From assembly GCA_017453335.1 (NCBI GenBank), contig JAFTKI010000048.1:1-17843 (forward strand): a DNA stretch of 17,843 nt, given 5' to 3'. Of the stretch, positions 1-8,001 are shown piece by piece. Origin of the DNA: Clostridia bacterium. GTDB lineage: Bacteria > Bacillota_A > Clostridia > Oscillospirales > CAG-272. Position numbers and translations under genes: made by a program. Positions within the stretch are counted from its first letter, which is position 1. Each line of letters opens with the position of its first letter. The notes beneath the pieces were generated by a model. It saw only the letters and a program-made list of their open reading frames with translations, was not told where the DNA came from and ran no database searches.

Positions 1-21
1 AAGGGACGCGGCGCGTCCCTT
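1..21 (-). terminator. Hairpin downstream of tRNA-Leu
   Basis: A near-perfect inverted repeat (arms AAGGGACGCG and CGCGTCCCTT) lies just past the 3' end of the tRNA-Leu gene on the minus strand. It fits the stem of an intrinsic terminator. The U-tract would fall outside the window, so termination itself cannot be confirmed. Confidence 0.6.
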
Positions 22-27
22 TTGTAT

Positions 28-110
28 TGGTGCGGGTAACAGGGGTCGAACCTGCACGAATTAACACAAGATCCTAAATCTTGCGCGTCTGCCAATTCCG
101 CCATACCCGC
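28..110 (-). tRNA. tRNA-Leu (anticodon UAG)
   Basis: The minus strand folds into a full cloverleaf. The acceptor stem is GCGGGTA/TACCCGC (110-104 with 38-32). There is a 3-bp D stem GCG/CGC and an anticodon stem CAAGA/TCTTG with loop TTTAGGA, which puts UAG at positions 34-36 (plus-strand 76-74). The T stem is GCAGG/CCTGT with loop TTCGACC. The variable region of about 11 nt is longer than in class I tRNAs, as expected for leucine. The discriminator base is A, and CCA is encoded at 30-28. UAG reads CUN leucine codons. Confidence 0.95.
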
Positions 111-129
111 GTGTTTTTCTGTCCTTGTT

Positions 130-158
130 ATTATACTATATCTTCCTCGATTTGTCAA
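130..158 (-). promoter_or_regulatory. Promoter of tRNA-Leu
   Basis: On the minus strand there is a perfect consensus: -35 TTGACA at 158-153, a 17-bp spacer and -10 TATAAT at 135-130. It lies about 20 bp upstream of the mature tRNA 5' end, so transcription would start close to the tRNA. Confidence 0.88.
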
Positions 159-160
159 GT

Positions 161-204
161 AGAAAAAGCAACGGTGCCCATGTCCGAAAACGACGCGGGC
201 ACCG
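161..204 (-). terminator. Terminator of the symporter gene
   Basis: The arms CGGTGCCC and GGGCACCG (204-197 and 179-172 on the minus strand) form a GC-rich hairpin. A T-rich tail (GCTTTTTCT) follows on the minus strand. It sits 20 bp past the stop codon of the sodium symporter and separates it from the tRNA promoter. Confidence 0.8.
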
Positions 205-223
205 CTCCATTTTGAGAATTCGA

Positions 224-1615
224 TTAAATAAACTTCGTCACCAGTGAGTACACCATCAGAACGATGATGATCAAGGGCAGGACGTAAGTCATATACGGAC
301 GGAACCAACGCGGGAGCTTGAATCCCTTGCCCGTGTTGACCTCACCGTAAAAGTTCTTCCAGCCCCAGCCGTAGCGAGAGGTACAGAACAGAACGTATAC
401 CAAGCTACCGATCGGCAACAGGAGATTGGAAACCACAAAGTCCTCAATATCAAGGAAGCTGCCGATACCGGGGATCGCAATGCTATCCCAAATGCTGAGT
501 CCGAAAATGGCGGGTAAGCTCAGAACGAATATCAATCCGATATTGATCAGGCAGATCATTCTGCGCGAAAGCTTGGTCTTTTCCAACCAGAAGGAAATAA
601 TGTTCTCAAACACGGCAATCACGGTGGAATACGCCGCGAAAATCATGAACAGGAAGAACAGCGAGCCAATGATACGTCCCGTTACGCCGCCCATCGAATT
701 GAAAATACTTGAAAGCGTGGTAAACAGGAAGGACGCGCCGACGGAGGACGCATCGGCATTAACTCCGCCCGCAAAGGTGAAGCAGGCAGGGAAAACAATA
801 AATCCCGATGCAACTGCAATGAAGGTATCCAGCGCGGTGATGGTAACTGCCTCGCCAAGCAGCGAACGGTCCTTGGAAATGTAGCTTCCGAAGATCGCAA
901 TCGATCCGATTCCCACGCTCAGCGTAAAGAAGGCTTGTCCCATTGCGGCGGTGATCACCGTACCGATATCAGTATTTTTCAAGCTCTCGCCGTTGGGGAT
1001 CAGATAGAATTTCAGTCCCTCTCCCGCACCCGACAGCGTACAGCAATACACCGCAAGACCAACGATCAGAACGAACAGCGCAACCATCATATATTTTGTG
1101 ATTCGCTCAACGCCCTTTTGCAATCCCAAGGAGCAGATCAGAAAGCAGATCACAATAGTTGCCGCCGTGGAGCCGATAATCGTTCCCGTATTGCCAAGCG
1201 TTGCACCGAAATGCTCCCCAAGCGCCGCCACATCGGTACCCACCGAAAAGATACTTCCCGTGAGATATTTGCCGAAATAAAGCAACATCCAACCCGCGAT
1301 GGTGGTGTAGCACATCATCAGCAGATAGTTACCGCCGATACCGAGATACTGCATAAAATGCCACTTCTGCCCCGGCTTTTCAAGCTGTTGGAAGGAAGAC
1401 GCGATACTGCGCTGGCTGGCACGTCCCACCGAAAGCTCGGCACACATCACGGGGATGCCCAGCAACAGCAAGAAGCCCAGATAGATCAGCACGAACAGCG
1501 CGCCTCCGTAGGCTCCCGTAATGATCGGAAAACGGTAAACGTTTCCAAGACCGATAGCGCATCCTGCCGAGATCAGGATAAATCCAAACCGCGATGAAAA
1601 TTTTTCTCTTTGCAT
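224..1615 (-). CDS. Sodium-dependent transporter, NSS/SNF family
   Basis: This is a 463-residue integral membrane protein of the neurotransmitter:sodium symporter family. The N-terminal signature GCAIGLGNVYRFP (about residues 18-30) is the unwound TM1 segment that binds Na+ and substrate in LeuT-fold proteins. About eleven or twelve hydrophobic segments follow along the whole length. Bacterial members import amino acids such as tyrosine, tryptophan or leucine with sodium; the substrate here cannot be read from the sequence. The start is supported by GGAG seven bases upstream of the ATG. The gene stands alone, with a consensus promoter at 1689-1661 and a terminator beyond the stop. No frameshift or missing segment is seen. 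Family assignment is firm; substrate is unknown. Confidence 0.93.
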   Translation of the reverse strand: MQREKFSSRFGFILISAGCAIGLGNVYRFPIITGAYGGALFVLIYLGFLLLLGIPVMCAELSVGRASQRSIASSFQQLEKPGQKWHFMQYLGIGGNYLLMMCYTTIAGWMLLYFGKYLTGSIFSVGTDVAALGEHFGATLGNTGTIIGSTAATIVICFLICSLGLQKGVERITKYMMVALFVLIVGLAVYCCTLSGAGEGLKFYLIPNGESLKNTDIGTVITAAMGQAFFTLSVGIGSIAIFGSYISKDRSLLGEAVTITALDTFIAVASGFIVFPACFTFAGGVNADASSVGASFLFTTLSSIFNSMGGVTGRIIGSLFFLFMIFAAYSTVIAVFENIISFWLEKTKLSRRMICLINIGLIFVLSLPAIFGLSIWDSIAIPGIGSFLDIEDFVVSNLLLPIGSLVYVLFCTSRYGWGWKNFYGEVNTGKGFKLPRWFRPYMTYVLPLIIIVLMVYSLVTKFI

Positions 1616-1660
1616 TATGATTCTCCAGTCAAATAATTGAAATATCTTTAAACTTTTTCT

Positions 1661-1689
1661 ATTATAGCAATTTTCTTCAAAATTGTCAA
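1661..1689 (-). promoter_or_regulatory. Promoter of the symporter gene
   Basis: On the minus strand, -35 TTGACA (1689-1684) and -10 TATAAT (1666-1661) are separated by 17 bp. The promoter is about 45 bp upstream of the ATG, leaving a short AT-rich leader with no evident riboswitch. Confidence 0.88.
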
Positions 1690-1708
1690 GAGATTTCTTT
1701 CGCGCATC

Positions 1709-1747
1709 AAAAACGAACGGCTTTTCAAAGAAAAGCCGTTCGTTTTT
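1709..1747 (-). terminator. Terminator of the fatty-acid operon
   Basis: A long hairpin has arms AACGAACGGCTTTT and AAAAGCCGTTCGTT around a five-base loop, followed on the minus strand by a T-rich tail. It begins just past the ACP stop codon and ends the six-gene operon. T-runs flank both sides, so it could also work in the other direction. Confidence 0.88.
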
Positions 1748-1752
1748 TGATT

Positions 1753-1983
1753 TTAGTCAGCCTTTTGGCGCGCTTGCAGATACTCGCAGACCTCGCCCAC
1801 GGTAGCAAATCTCACGGGCTCGGTGAATCGGAAGCCAAATGCCGCCTCGATCTCCATAGCAAACAGCATAATGGAAAGCGAATCCAATTCCAGATCCTCG
1901 ATCAGGCGCGTTTGCTCGGTTACTGCATCCATATTGATCTTTTTGTTGACCTTTGATAAAATTTCCTTCAACTGCTCCAGCAT
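1753..1983 (-). CDS. acpP: Acyl carrier protein
   Basis: A 76-residue acyl carrier protein. The motif LELDSLSIML contains the conserved DSL, with Ser35 as the expected 4'-phosphopantetheine attachment site. The rest is short, acidic and helical, as usual for ACPs of 75-80 residues. The ATG at 1983 has GGAG seven bases upstream. An in-frame extension to 2067 would run into the preceding gene and lacks ACP character, so it is rejected. The gene is last in the operon, 16 bp after the acyltransferase. Its placement with plsX and fakA suggests it accepts acyl groups from acyl-phosphate. Whether it is the housekeeping ACP or a dedicated one cannot be told, since the main fatty-acid synthesis cluster is not in the window. 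Confidence 0.9.
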   Translation of the reverse strand: MLEQLKEILSKVNKKINMDAVTEQTRLIEDLELDSLSIMLFAMEIEAAFGFRFTEPVRFATVGEVCEYLQARQKAD

Positions 1984-1999
1984 ATCGTTTCTCCTTTTC

Positions 2000-3148
2000 T
2001 TACGCCTCGGTCCCCGAAGCGATCCTTTTGATGTAGGCGCGGCGGCGCTTGTGCTGCTCCGCATCAAAATACTTCCACTGCGCCATGACCTGCGTATTGG
2101 TCTCCAGATTCAAATTGGTCTCAAAGCTTTTGATCTCACCGCTCTCCAGATATTCGGTCATTTTCCGGAGCATCACGGCGTTGATGCCTGCCGATTGATA
2201 TTCGGGCAGGATCGCCACCAAGCACAGATCCATTGTTTCGGGATGCTTTACCGCGTGAAGCAAACGGATCAGCGCGGGAGGTGTCAGGCGACCTCCGCTT
2301 TTCTGCAATGCCTTCCCCATGCTCGGAATACACAGCGCGAACGAAACAACCCGTTCATTTTCATCACAGATCACGATGAGATATTTTTTATTGATGATCA
2401 GCATAAACTGATCGATCAGCTGTTCCTTCATGCTCTCGGTGAACGGAACGGTGCCGTACAGGTGGCTGTAGCAACGGTCGATGCACTCAAACACACCGTC
2501 CTTGTAGCGCTCGATGTATTCCTTTTTGCTCAGCGGCTCGGAATCGACCACGTGTAGCTTGCTCAGCTCCATTGCTCGCTCTGCCACACGCGCCAGCATC
2601 TCGTTTTTCTCTCGCGGTGCGCGCAAACAAAACTCCAGCCAGTCGATCTCCTTTTCATATCCGCATCCCTCGATCAACGTTGCGTAATAATCGTAGTTGT
2701 ATTGCTCCTCGAAGGTGGACAGCCGATCAAAGCCCTCGATCAACAGTCCCTCTCGCTCCAAGTCGCTGTATCCCAGCGGTCCGCAAACGGTATCCAAGCC
2801 GTGCGCGACCGCCCAGGACTCCAGCGCATCGAACAGCGCCTTTGCCACCGCCTTGTCGTTGACGGCATCAAAGCGCGAGAAGCGCAATCTTTTTTCGTTG
2901 TGAAGCTCGTTCGATTGCTTTTGCAGAATGCCCTGTATCCGTCCCACGGTCTTGCCGTTTTGCAAAGCCAGAAAATGCACCGATTCACAGGTGTCGGCAT
3001 AAGCGTTTTTATCGGTAAAGATCTTCATTTCGTCGCCGTAAAGAGGCGGTACGAAATAAGGGCAATCCCGATATAAGCGAAGCGGAAATTTCAAGAATTC
3101 GCGCCGCTCTGCCTTTGTTTTCACTTCAATGATCCGTATCTGCTCCAT
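2000..3148 (-). CDS. GNAT-like acyltransferase (YghO-like)
   Basis: A 382-residue soluble protein resembling the YghO-type branch of GNAT-fold proteins. The N-terminal part carries the typical stretch PLRLYRDCPYFVPPLYGDE (residues about 22-41). Near the C-terminus comes a GNAT-like segment (VAILPEYQSAGINAVML) followed by a strand-turn region rich in N, T and basic residues (LNLETNTQVMAQWKYFDAE). No membrane segment or signal peptide is seen. The biochemical role of this branch is not established. The GNAT fold suggests transfer from an acyl-thioester, and the neighbouring ACP and PlsX make acyl-ACP a plausible donor; that is inference. Its ATG overlaps the stop of the upstream DegV gene in TAATG, indicating translational coupling. 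Confidence 0.75.
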   Translation of the reverse strand: MEQIRIIEVKTKAERREFLKFPLRLYRDCPYFVPPLYGDEMKIFTDKNAYADTCESVHFLALQNGKTVGRIQGILQKQSNELHNEKRLRFSRFDAVNDKAVAKALFDALESWAVAHGLDTVCGPLGYSDLEREGLLIEGFDRLSTFEEQYNYDYYATLIEGCGYEKEIDWLEFCLRAPREKNEMLARVAERAMELSKLHVVDSEPLSKKEYIERYKDGVFECIDRCYSHLYGTVPFTESMKEQLIDQFMLIINKKYLIVICDENERVVSFALCIPSMGKALQKSGGRLTPPALIRLLHAVKHPETMDLCLVAILPEYQSAGINAVMLRKMTEYLESGEIKSFETNLNLETNTQVMAQWKYFDAEQHKRRRAYIKRIASGTEA

Positions 3149-4062
3149 TATGCCTCCGATCCGTCCAGGGGTTCATCCTCGCGGCGCAGGAAGGCAAGGC
3201 CGTAGCCTGCAAGCCATGGGCCGTTGTGACATCCGCTGACGGGAGATACGATCACGGGCTCATGATTGGTTTCGATCCCGTAGTCCTTCTCAATCTCCAC
3301 CAACTGCTCCAGCAACGACTTTCCTGTGTACGCATGCCACAAAAAATAGTCCTCGGGCGAGCGGTCTCCGATCATCTCCTTGATGATCTCGCAAGCGCGG
3401 TGCAATGCTTTCTTTGGGGTACGTACGCTCTGCAACGCGCATAGCTCTCCCTCATGCGTAAAGTGAACGACAGGGCAAATGCTGAGCATCTTGCCCATCA
3501 AAGCCTTTCCGCCCTTGAGTCTGCCGTTGTAGATCAGGTAGTCCAGCTTTCCGTCCACACCCAAAAATTCCTGATGCTGTATCATCCAGTCGATCTCCTT
3601 GAGGATCGTTTCGGTGGGAACGCCCTCCTCGATCAACTGTGCCGCGCGGATGGCAAGAAAGCCCTCGCCAAAGCAAGCGGTCTTGGAATCGATCACCGTG
3701 ATCTTCATGCGGTCGGAATACTCCTCGGCAACCAGACGGATCAGATTGTAGGTACCGCCGAGATACGCACTGAGCGCGATCACGATCACCTCACGATACC
3801 CATCGGCATACGCCCCCTCAAAGCGTTCCATGATCTCCTCACGGGTTGGCATTGAGGTGTGCGGTAGATTCTTTTTGGGATCCTCCAAGACCTCCAATTC
3901 ACGGTAAAAAGCATCGGGATCCAGCTCGGGGCCCTCCAGATATTCCTTTCCCTTGAAGTGAACGTGAACGCGAATGATGTCAATGTCGTATTTTCTGTAG
4001 CGCTCGGGCGCATATTCAATACAGCCCGTAGAGGTACACATAACCTTTCTTTTCGGTTCCAT
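3148..4062 (-). CDS. DegV family fatty-acid-binding protein (FakB-like)
   Basis: A 304-residue DegV-family protein. Family members bind a fatty acid in a buried pocket and, as FakB, present it to the kinase FakA for phosphorylation. The N-terminal segment CTSTGCIEYAPE (about residues 9-20) corresponds to the family's first DST-type motif. TSMPT (about 69-73) is the TSQPS-type lid motif, and ALSAYLGGTYN (about 96-106) matches the ISSxLSGTY segment that contacts the carboxylate. The start lies 9 bp after the plsX stop, with GGAG upstream inside the end of plsX. Placement beside fakA and plsX strongly favours a FakB role. Chain-length or saturation preference cannot be read. Confidence 0.9.
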   Translation of the reverse strand: MEPKRKVMCTSTGCIEYAPERYRKYDIDIIRVHVHFKGKEYLEGPELDPDAFYRELEVLEDPKKNLPHTSMPTREEIMERFEGAYADGYREVIVIALSAYLGGTYNLIRLVAEEYSDRMKITVIDSKTACFGEGFLAIRAAQLIEEGVPTETILKEIDWMIQHQEFLGVDGKLDYLIYNGRLKGGKALMGKMLSICPVVHFTHEGELCALQSVRTPKKALHRACEIIKEMIGDRSPEDYFLWHAYTGKSLLEQLVEIEKDYGIETNHEPVIVSPVSGCHNGPWLAGYGLAFLRREDEPLDGSEA

Positions 4063-4071
4063 AGCGTCTCC

Positions 4072-5055
4072 TTATCTGAAATCCTTTCCGTAATATAGAT
4101 CTTGGTTTTTCATCATATTCAAAATCATTTCCGAGGTGTTCACGATGGTGTCGGCATTTGCCGAACCGCGCGCCTTGAACACAGGCTTGCCCACGCCCAG
4201 CACGATGCCGCCGCCCAATGCGCTGAAATCGTAGATCCCCAGCAAATGTCCCACCAGCTTCATGATCTCGGGGTTATTGTTGGCTTTGGCATATCGCACA
4301 ATATCGGTGATGATGCGTCGGGCAATCCCCTCGGAATTCTTAAACACCTGGTTGCCCGCAAAGCCGTCGGTAACCAACACATCACAGTCACCCGACAAGG
4401 CACGGTTGCCCTCGATATTTCCAATGAAGTTCAGATCCTTCTCCTGCTTCAGAAGTGCGTGCGTTTCCTTGACCAATCGGTTTCCCTTGGTCTCCTCGGC
4501 TCCGTTTGACAAAAGTCCGATGCGCGGGTTTTCAATGCGGTAAAATTTTTTCATAAATGCCGAACCCATGTGTGCAAAATCCACCAGTTGGGTTGCGGTG
4601 CAGTCGATACTCGCGCCCGTGTCCACAAGGCAGGTGTAGCCACCTGCCTCCGCAGGCAAAAGAGATGCCAGTGCGGGACGCTTCAGCTCCTTTGCGGGAA
4701 CATAGCGCAAAGCTCCTGCCAGCACCGCCCCGGTACTGCCCGCATTGATCAAGCCCACAAGATCGTCACGCTCGCCAAGAGCCGTCAGTGCTTTGACCAG
4801 TGAGGAATCCTGCTTGTAAAAAATCGCCTCCATGGGATTGTCGTAATTGGTGATGACATCACCCGCGTGTACCACCTCGATGCGGTCACGGTCGCACGGC
4901 AGAGAATCCAGCTTTGCCGTGATCACGCCGCTTTCGCCAAACAGCACCACACCAAGCTCGGGATGCTTCTCCACCGCTCTCACAGCCCCCTCCACCAACA
5001 GCTCGGGGCCTGCGTCGCTTCCCATCACATCGATCGCAATTTTATATTGAACCAT
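4072..5055 (-). CDS. plsX: Phosphate acyltransferase PlsX
   Basis: A 327-residue PlsX, the peripheral enzyme that interconverts acyl-ACP and acyl-phosphate for phospholipid synthesis. The N-terminus AIDVMGSDAGPE matches the family's AIDxMGGDxAP motif with G-to-S and A-to-G changes. LINAGSTGAVLAGALR (about residues 102-117) is the conserved nucleotide-like binding loop, and LLSNGAEETKGN is a further family block. Length is slightly under the usual 330-345. ATG at 5055 has AGGAG upstream, 16 bp after the fakA stop. In this operon PlsX can move acyl groups made by FakA/FakB onto ACP. The partner PlsY and the usual fabH/fabD neighbours are absent from the window. Confidence 0.95.
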   Translation of the reverse strand: MVQYKIAIDVMGSDAGPELLVEGAVRAVEKHPELGVVLFGESGVITAKLDSLPCDRDRIEVVHAGDVITNYDNPMEAIFYKQDSSLVKALTALGERDDLVGLINAGSTGAVLAGALRYVPAKELKRPALASLLPAEAGGYTCLVDTGASIDCTATQLVDFAHMGSAFMKKFYRIENPRIGLLSNGAEETKGNRLVKETHALLKQEKDLNFIGNIEGNRALSGDCDVLVTDGFAGNQVFKNSEGIARRIITDIVRYAKANNNPEIMKLVGHLLGIYDFSALGGGIVLGVGKPVFKARGSANADTIVNTSEMILNMMKNQDLYYGKDFR

Positions 5056-5071
5056 ATCTTTTCTCCTGTTT

Positions 5072-6721
5072 TTATTCTACGGCAACCAGATACCCGTATA
5101 TCTTCTGACCGCCGATATAAACCTCTACCGAAAGCTCCGGGAAGTGTTCCGCCAAAGCCTCGGTCACCTGTACGCGCTCGTCCTCACTCACGTCGTCTCC
5201 CACGAACAGCGTAATCAGTTCACGGTCGTCCAGATCCTCAATTTGTTCGATCATTCCGCAAAGAGCCTCGGTCACCGACGCACCCGACGTCACCAAATCT
5301 CCGTCCAGAATCCCGATGTATTCGCCCGCCTTGACCGCAATCCCGCCAACGGTGGAATCACGAACCGCTTCGGTAACCTCTCCCGAAGCCACAGCGTCCT
5401 TTGCGCTGACCATATCGGCAACCAGCTCATCAACCGATTCCGCCGCCGCGTTGAACACCGAAAGTGCGGCATAGCCTTGCGGTAAGGTTTTGGTGGGGAT
5501 CACGTGGGCGTTGCCTCCCTCCCAAAGCTCTGCCGCCTGCTCTGCGGTGAGCAGGATGTTGCCATTGTTCGGCAACACAAGGATGCAGTCAACATCCAAG
5601 CTCTCAAAGGCTTCCAAAAATTGCTCGGCGGCGGGATTTCCCGTTTGTCCGCCGTTGATCACAGCATCGGCTCCGAGCGACTCAAACAAAGCCGTCAATC
5701 CGTCCCCTGTTGCAACCGTCACCACGCCGTAACGCTTGTGCGGTGTTTTTTTCTTTTGCACCGCCATGCGCTCCGAGTGCTGCAGGCTCATGTTTTCGAT
5801 CTTTACGTTCAAAAACTCGCCGTAGCGTTGGCACAGCGTCAGAATGTCGCTCGGAGTTGCCGTATGCGCGTGAAGCTTCAAAACATCTCCGTCACGGATC
5901 GTTACGATAGAATCACAGCCCATTCGTTCCAGCTCGTTGACAAAGGCTTTTTCGTCAAGCTGCGCGGGATCTCCCTTTGCGCGTTGAAGACGAACCAAGC
6001 ACTCGGTGCAATATCCGTACGTCAGCTCGGAATCGGTGGTGAACAGATCGTAATCCGCCGATTGACTCTCAATCCGCCGCGTCAGCCGTACCGAATCGGT
6101 GCCGTTTCCGCGCAAGGTTTCGTACATACCTTTTGCAATGCAAAGATAGCCCGCGCCTCCGCTGTCCACCACATCCGCCTCGGTCAGAACGGGCAGAATA
6201 TCCTTGGTGCGCAAAAGCGACCTTTCGGCTTCCTCAATATGTAACCTGAAAAACTCCTCGGGCGTGCTCTGATCGCTCAGGTTTGCCAGAGCATACTCGG
6301 CACTTTCCCGAACCACGGTGAGAATGGTTCCCTCGGTGGGATTGGAAACGGCGGCGTAAGCACGCTTGACTCCGTCCATATATGCCGCCGCAAGCTCCTT
6401 TGCGCTCACGGCTTCTTTATCGGTCAGCGCGTCGCACATTCCCGCAAAGAATTGCGACAGAATCACGCCCGAATTGCCGCGCGCACCGAACAGCGAGCCC
6501 TTTGCAAAATCCTGTGCAACCGCTCCCAAAGAAATTCCGTCGGCATCGGGGATCCGCGAGAGTCCGCTTTCAATGGTCAGGCTCATGTTGGTTCCCGTAT
6601 CTCCGTCGGGAACCGGGAAGACGTTCAGCTCATTGATCGCCTCGATATTCGCCAAAATTCCGTCGGCTCCGCCCTGCAGAATGCGGCGAAAGGTTTTTCC
6701 GTCAAGTGTTTTGATTTCCAT
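5072..6721 (-). CDS. fakA: Fatty acid kinase catalytic subunit FakA
   Basis: A 549-residue DAK/DhaL-type kinase that phosphorylates FakB-bound fatty acids to acyl-phosphate. The N-terminal DhaL-like ATP domain has the metal/nucleotide motif PVPDGDTGTNM (about residues 36-46), GARGNSGVI (79-87) and EADVVDSGGAGY (181-192). The middle domain shows YGYCTE with Cys238 and LKLHAHT with His284 and His286, the residues that form a metal site in characterised FakA. The C-terminal domain is full length. The start at 6721 is chosen because GGAGAG lies six bases upstream and MEIKTLDG begins the family alignment. A 38-residue in-frame extension to 6835 runs inside the TetR gene and is rejected. It follows the TetR stop by 23 bp. 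Confidence 0.95.
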   Translation of the reverse strand: MEIKTLDGKTFRRILQGGADGILANIEAINELNVFPVPDGDTGTNMSLTIESGLSRIPDADGISLGAVAQDFAKGSLFGARGNSGVILSQFFAGMCDALTDKEAVSAKELAAAYMDGVKRAYAAVSNPTEGTILTVVRESAEYALANLSDQSTPEEFFRLHIEEAERSLLRTKDILPVLTEADVVDSGGAGYLCIAKGMYETLRGNGTDSVRLTRRIESQSADYDLFTTDSELTYGYCTECLVRLQRAKGDPAQLDEKAFVNELERMGCDSIVTIRDGDVLKLHAHTATPSDILTLCQRYGEFLNVKIENMSLQHSERMAVQKKKTPHKRYGVVTVATGDGLTALFESLGADAVINGGQTGNPAAEQFLEAFESLDVDCILVLPNNGNILLTAEQAAELWEGGNAHVIPTKTLPQGYAALSVFNAAAESVDELVADMVSAKDAVASGEVTEAVRDSTVGGIAVKAGEYIGILDGDLVTSGASVTEALCGMIEQIEDLDDRELITLFVGDDVSEDERVQVTEALAEHFPELSVEVYIGGQKIYGYLVAVE

Positions 6722-6744
6722 AAACTCTCCGTCTTTTTCAAAAG

Positions 6745-7296
6745 TCAAACCGTACTGCCGAGCGTTGCCTTGGGCTTGAACAGCAAAAGCTCCAGCATAC
6801 GCGAGGTCGCCTCGGTCAGTTTTCCGATATCCCACTTTTCGGATGCAAACAAATAATCCTTCACCACGCGGATAAAGCCGCCGATGGCAAACGACAGGCG
6901 CACGGCATCGTCAAGATCCTTTACATGGGCTTCGTAAATATCGTACAACCGTTCCTCCAGCTTGGCGCACAAAATCTCGTTCTTCCCGCGAAAGACCGAT
7001 TTCAACGAAGTAGCCTCGCGCTCCAGCGATTGGAAAAGCCCTACAATATATGCGTTCGGATCGTCAAATATTTGATCCTTTTCCGCAAAACCCGAAATCA
7101 CACGGTCTACTGCGGCATCCTCGATCTCATTGGAGAGATGAACCGAATCGACGTAATGATTATAAAAGGTAGTTTTATTGATCATTGCCATCTCGCAGAT
7201 ATCCTTGACCTTGATCTTCTCGGGCATCAGCTTTTCGCGCAGCTTCAAAAAGGCTTCCTTGATCTGCGCCCGCGTTTTTACCATTCTTAAATCCAT
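6745..7296 (-). CDS. TetR/AcrR family regulator
   Basis: A 183-residue one-component regulator and first gene of the fakA-plsX operon. The N-terminal DNA-binding domain spans about residues 5-60, with the helix-turn-helix around VKDICEMAMINKTTFYNHY, the typical TetR recognition-helix ending. The C-terminal ligand domain is helical and not clearly assigned, but resembles the DhaS-like group that regulates DAK-type kinase genes. The ATG at 7296 has GGAGG about six bases upstream; an internal Met at 7284 is less well placed. First position in the operon suggests autoregulation and control of fatty-acid activation, perhaps with an acyl ligand. That is inference, and no clear operator is visible beyond weak short repeats near 7315-7355. 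Confidence 0.88.
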   Translation of the reverse strand: MDLRMVKTRAQIKEAFLKLREKLMPEKIKVKDICEMAMINKTTFYNHYVDSVHLSNEIEDAAVDRVISGFAEKDQIFDDPNAYIVGLFQSLEREATSLKSVFRGKNEILCAKLEERLYDIYEAHVKDLDDAVRLSFAIGGFIRVVKDYLFASEKWDIGKLTEATSRMLELLLFKPKATLGSTV

Positions 7297-7354
7297 AACA
7301 CCCTCCGCTTTGAAAATATCTCAAAAAGATAATCAACCAAAGTTGCATAACTGT

Positions 7355-7383
7355 ATTATAGTCGATTTTTGTCGAATTGTCAA
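7355..7383 (-). promoter_or_regulatory. Promoter of the tetR-fakA-plsX operon
   Basis: Minus-strand -35 TTGACA (7383-7378), 17-bp spacer and -10 TATAAT (7360-7355), about 60 bp upstream of the TetR start. Short dyads nearby (AGTT/AACT around 7342-7353, TATCT/AGATA around 7315-7330) could be operator halves but are too short to assert. Confidence 0.87.
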
Positions 7384-7395
7384 TGCTTTTTTCAT

Positions 7396-7434
7396 AAAAA
7401 GAGCCCCTGCAAGGTGTTTTGGCACTTGCAGGGG
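7396..7434 (-). terminator. Terminator after the gltD-like fragment
   Basis: A strong hairpin on the minus strand pairs CCCCTGCAAGTG (7434-7423) with CACCTTGCAGGGG (7416-7404), with one bulge, and is followed by CTCTTTTT. It still insulates the fatty-acid operon promoter from read-through out of the pseudogene region. Confidence 0.88.
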
Positions 7435-7440
7435 AAAATA

Positions 7441-7968
7441 TACTGATGAAATCCACTTTGGGGTTGTGACGGTACTGAATATCGTCCAGCACGGTTTTGG
7501 GCAGACGAAAATCGGGGATTCCGTAACGCAAAACGCCGCCGATCTCGCTCTTATTCTCAAAAATAGTGACCTGGTATCCGTATCTTGCCAGAATGATAGC
7601 GATCGTCAGTCCCTCAGAACCCAAGCCGATGATGGCAACGCGCATACCGTTCCACTCGGCAGGTCCCTTCACCATTTTGGGCGCATAGGTTCTGGAAACG
7701 TATTGCTCGATCGAGGAAAAATGCACGGGTACGCCTTTTTTGCCCAGCACACAGTGTCCCTCACACTGCTTTTCATGGTTGCAGACCAACGAGCAGACCG
7801 TGGTCAACGGGTTGTTTTCAAACAACAGCTTTCCTGCTTTATCCAGTTGGTTGTCCTTCAAAAGTCGGATGCCTGCGGGATCGGTGTGCTGATCGGACAG
7901 CCCTTGACACATTGCGGATTTTTGCACTGCAAGCATCTGTTTGCCTCGTCCATTACATGAAGCGCCAT
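7441..7968 (-). pseudogene. Degraded glutamate synthase small subunit-like oxidoreductase
   Basis: This is a remnant of an NAD(P)-dependent, FAD-containing GltD/GltA-type protein. A start at 7968 with GGAG six bases upstream reads MALHVMDEANRCLQCKNPQC and then KGCPISTPIPQA, the family's N-terminal cysteine-rich Fe-S domain. Near 7870 the frame breaks. The neighbouring frame continues with IRLLKDNQLDKAGKLLFENN, the second cysteine block (CSLVCNHEKQCEGHC), and the FAD-binding stretch RVAIIGLGSEGLTIAIILARYG. A single missing base between 7870 and 7871 restores continuity. The similarity stops after FRLPKTVLDDIQ near 7475, at about 165 of the usual 450-plus residues, and runs into the terminator. 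It has both a frameshift and a C-terminal deletion, so it cannot make a working enzyme. Confidence 0.85.
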
Positions 7969-8001
7969 ACCTTGCTCCTCCAACACAAAATTCTTACCCT
8001 T

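Noticed and set aside
6722..6835. 38-residue upstream extension of FakA.
   Set aside because: It lies inside the end of the TetR gene. The family alignment and the ribosome binding site both point to the ATG at 6721.
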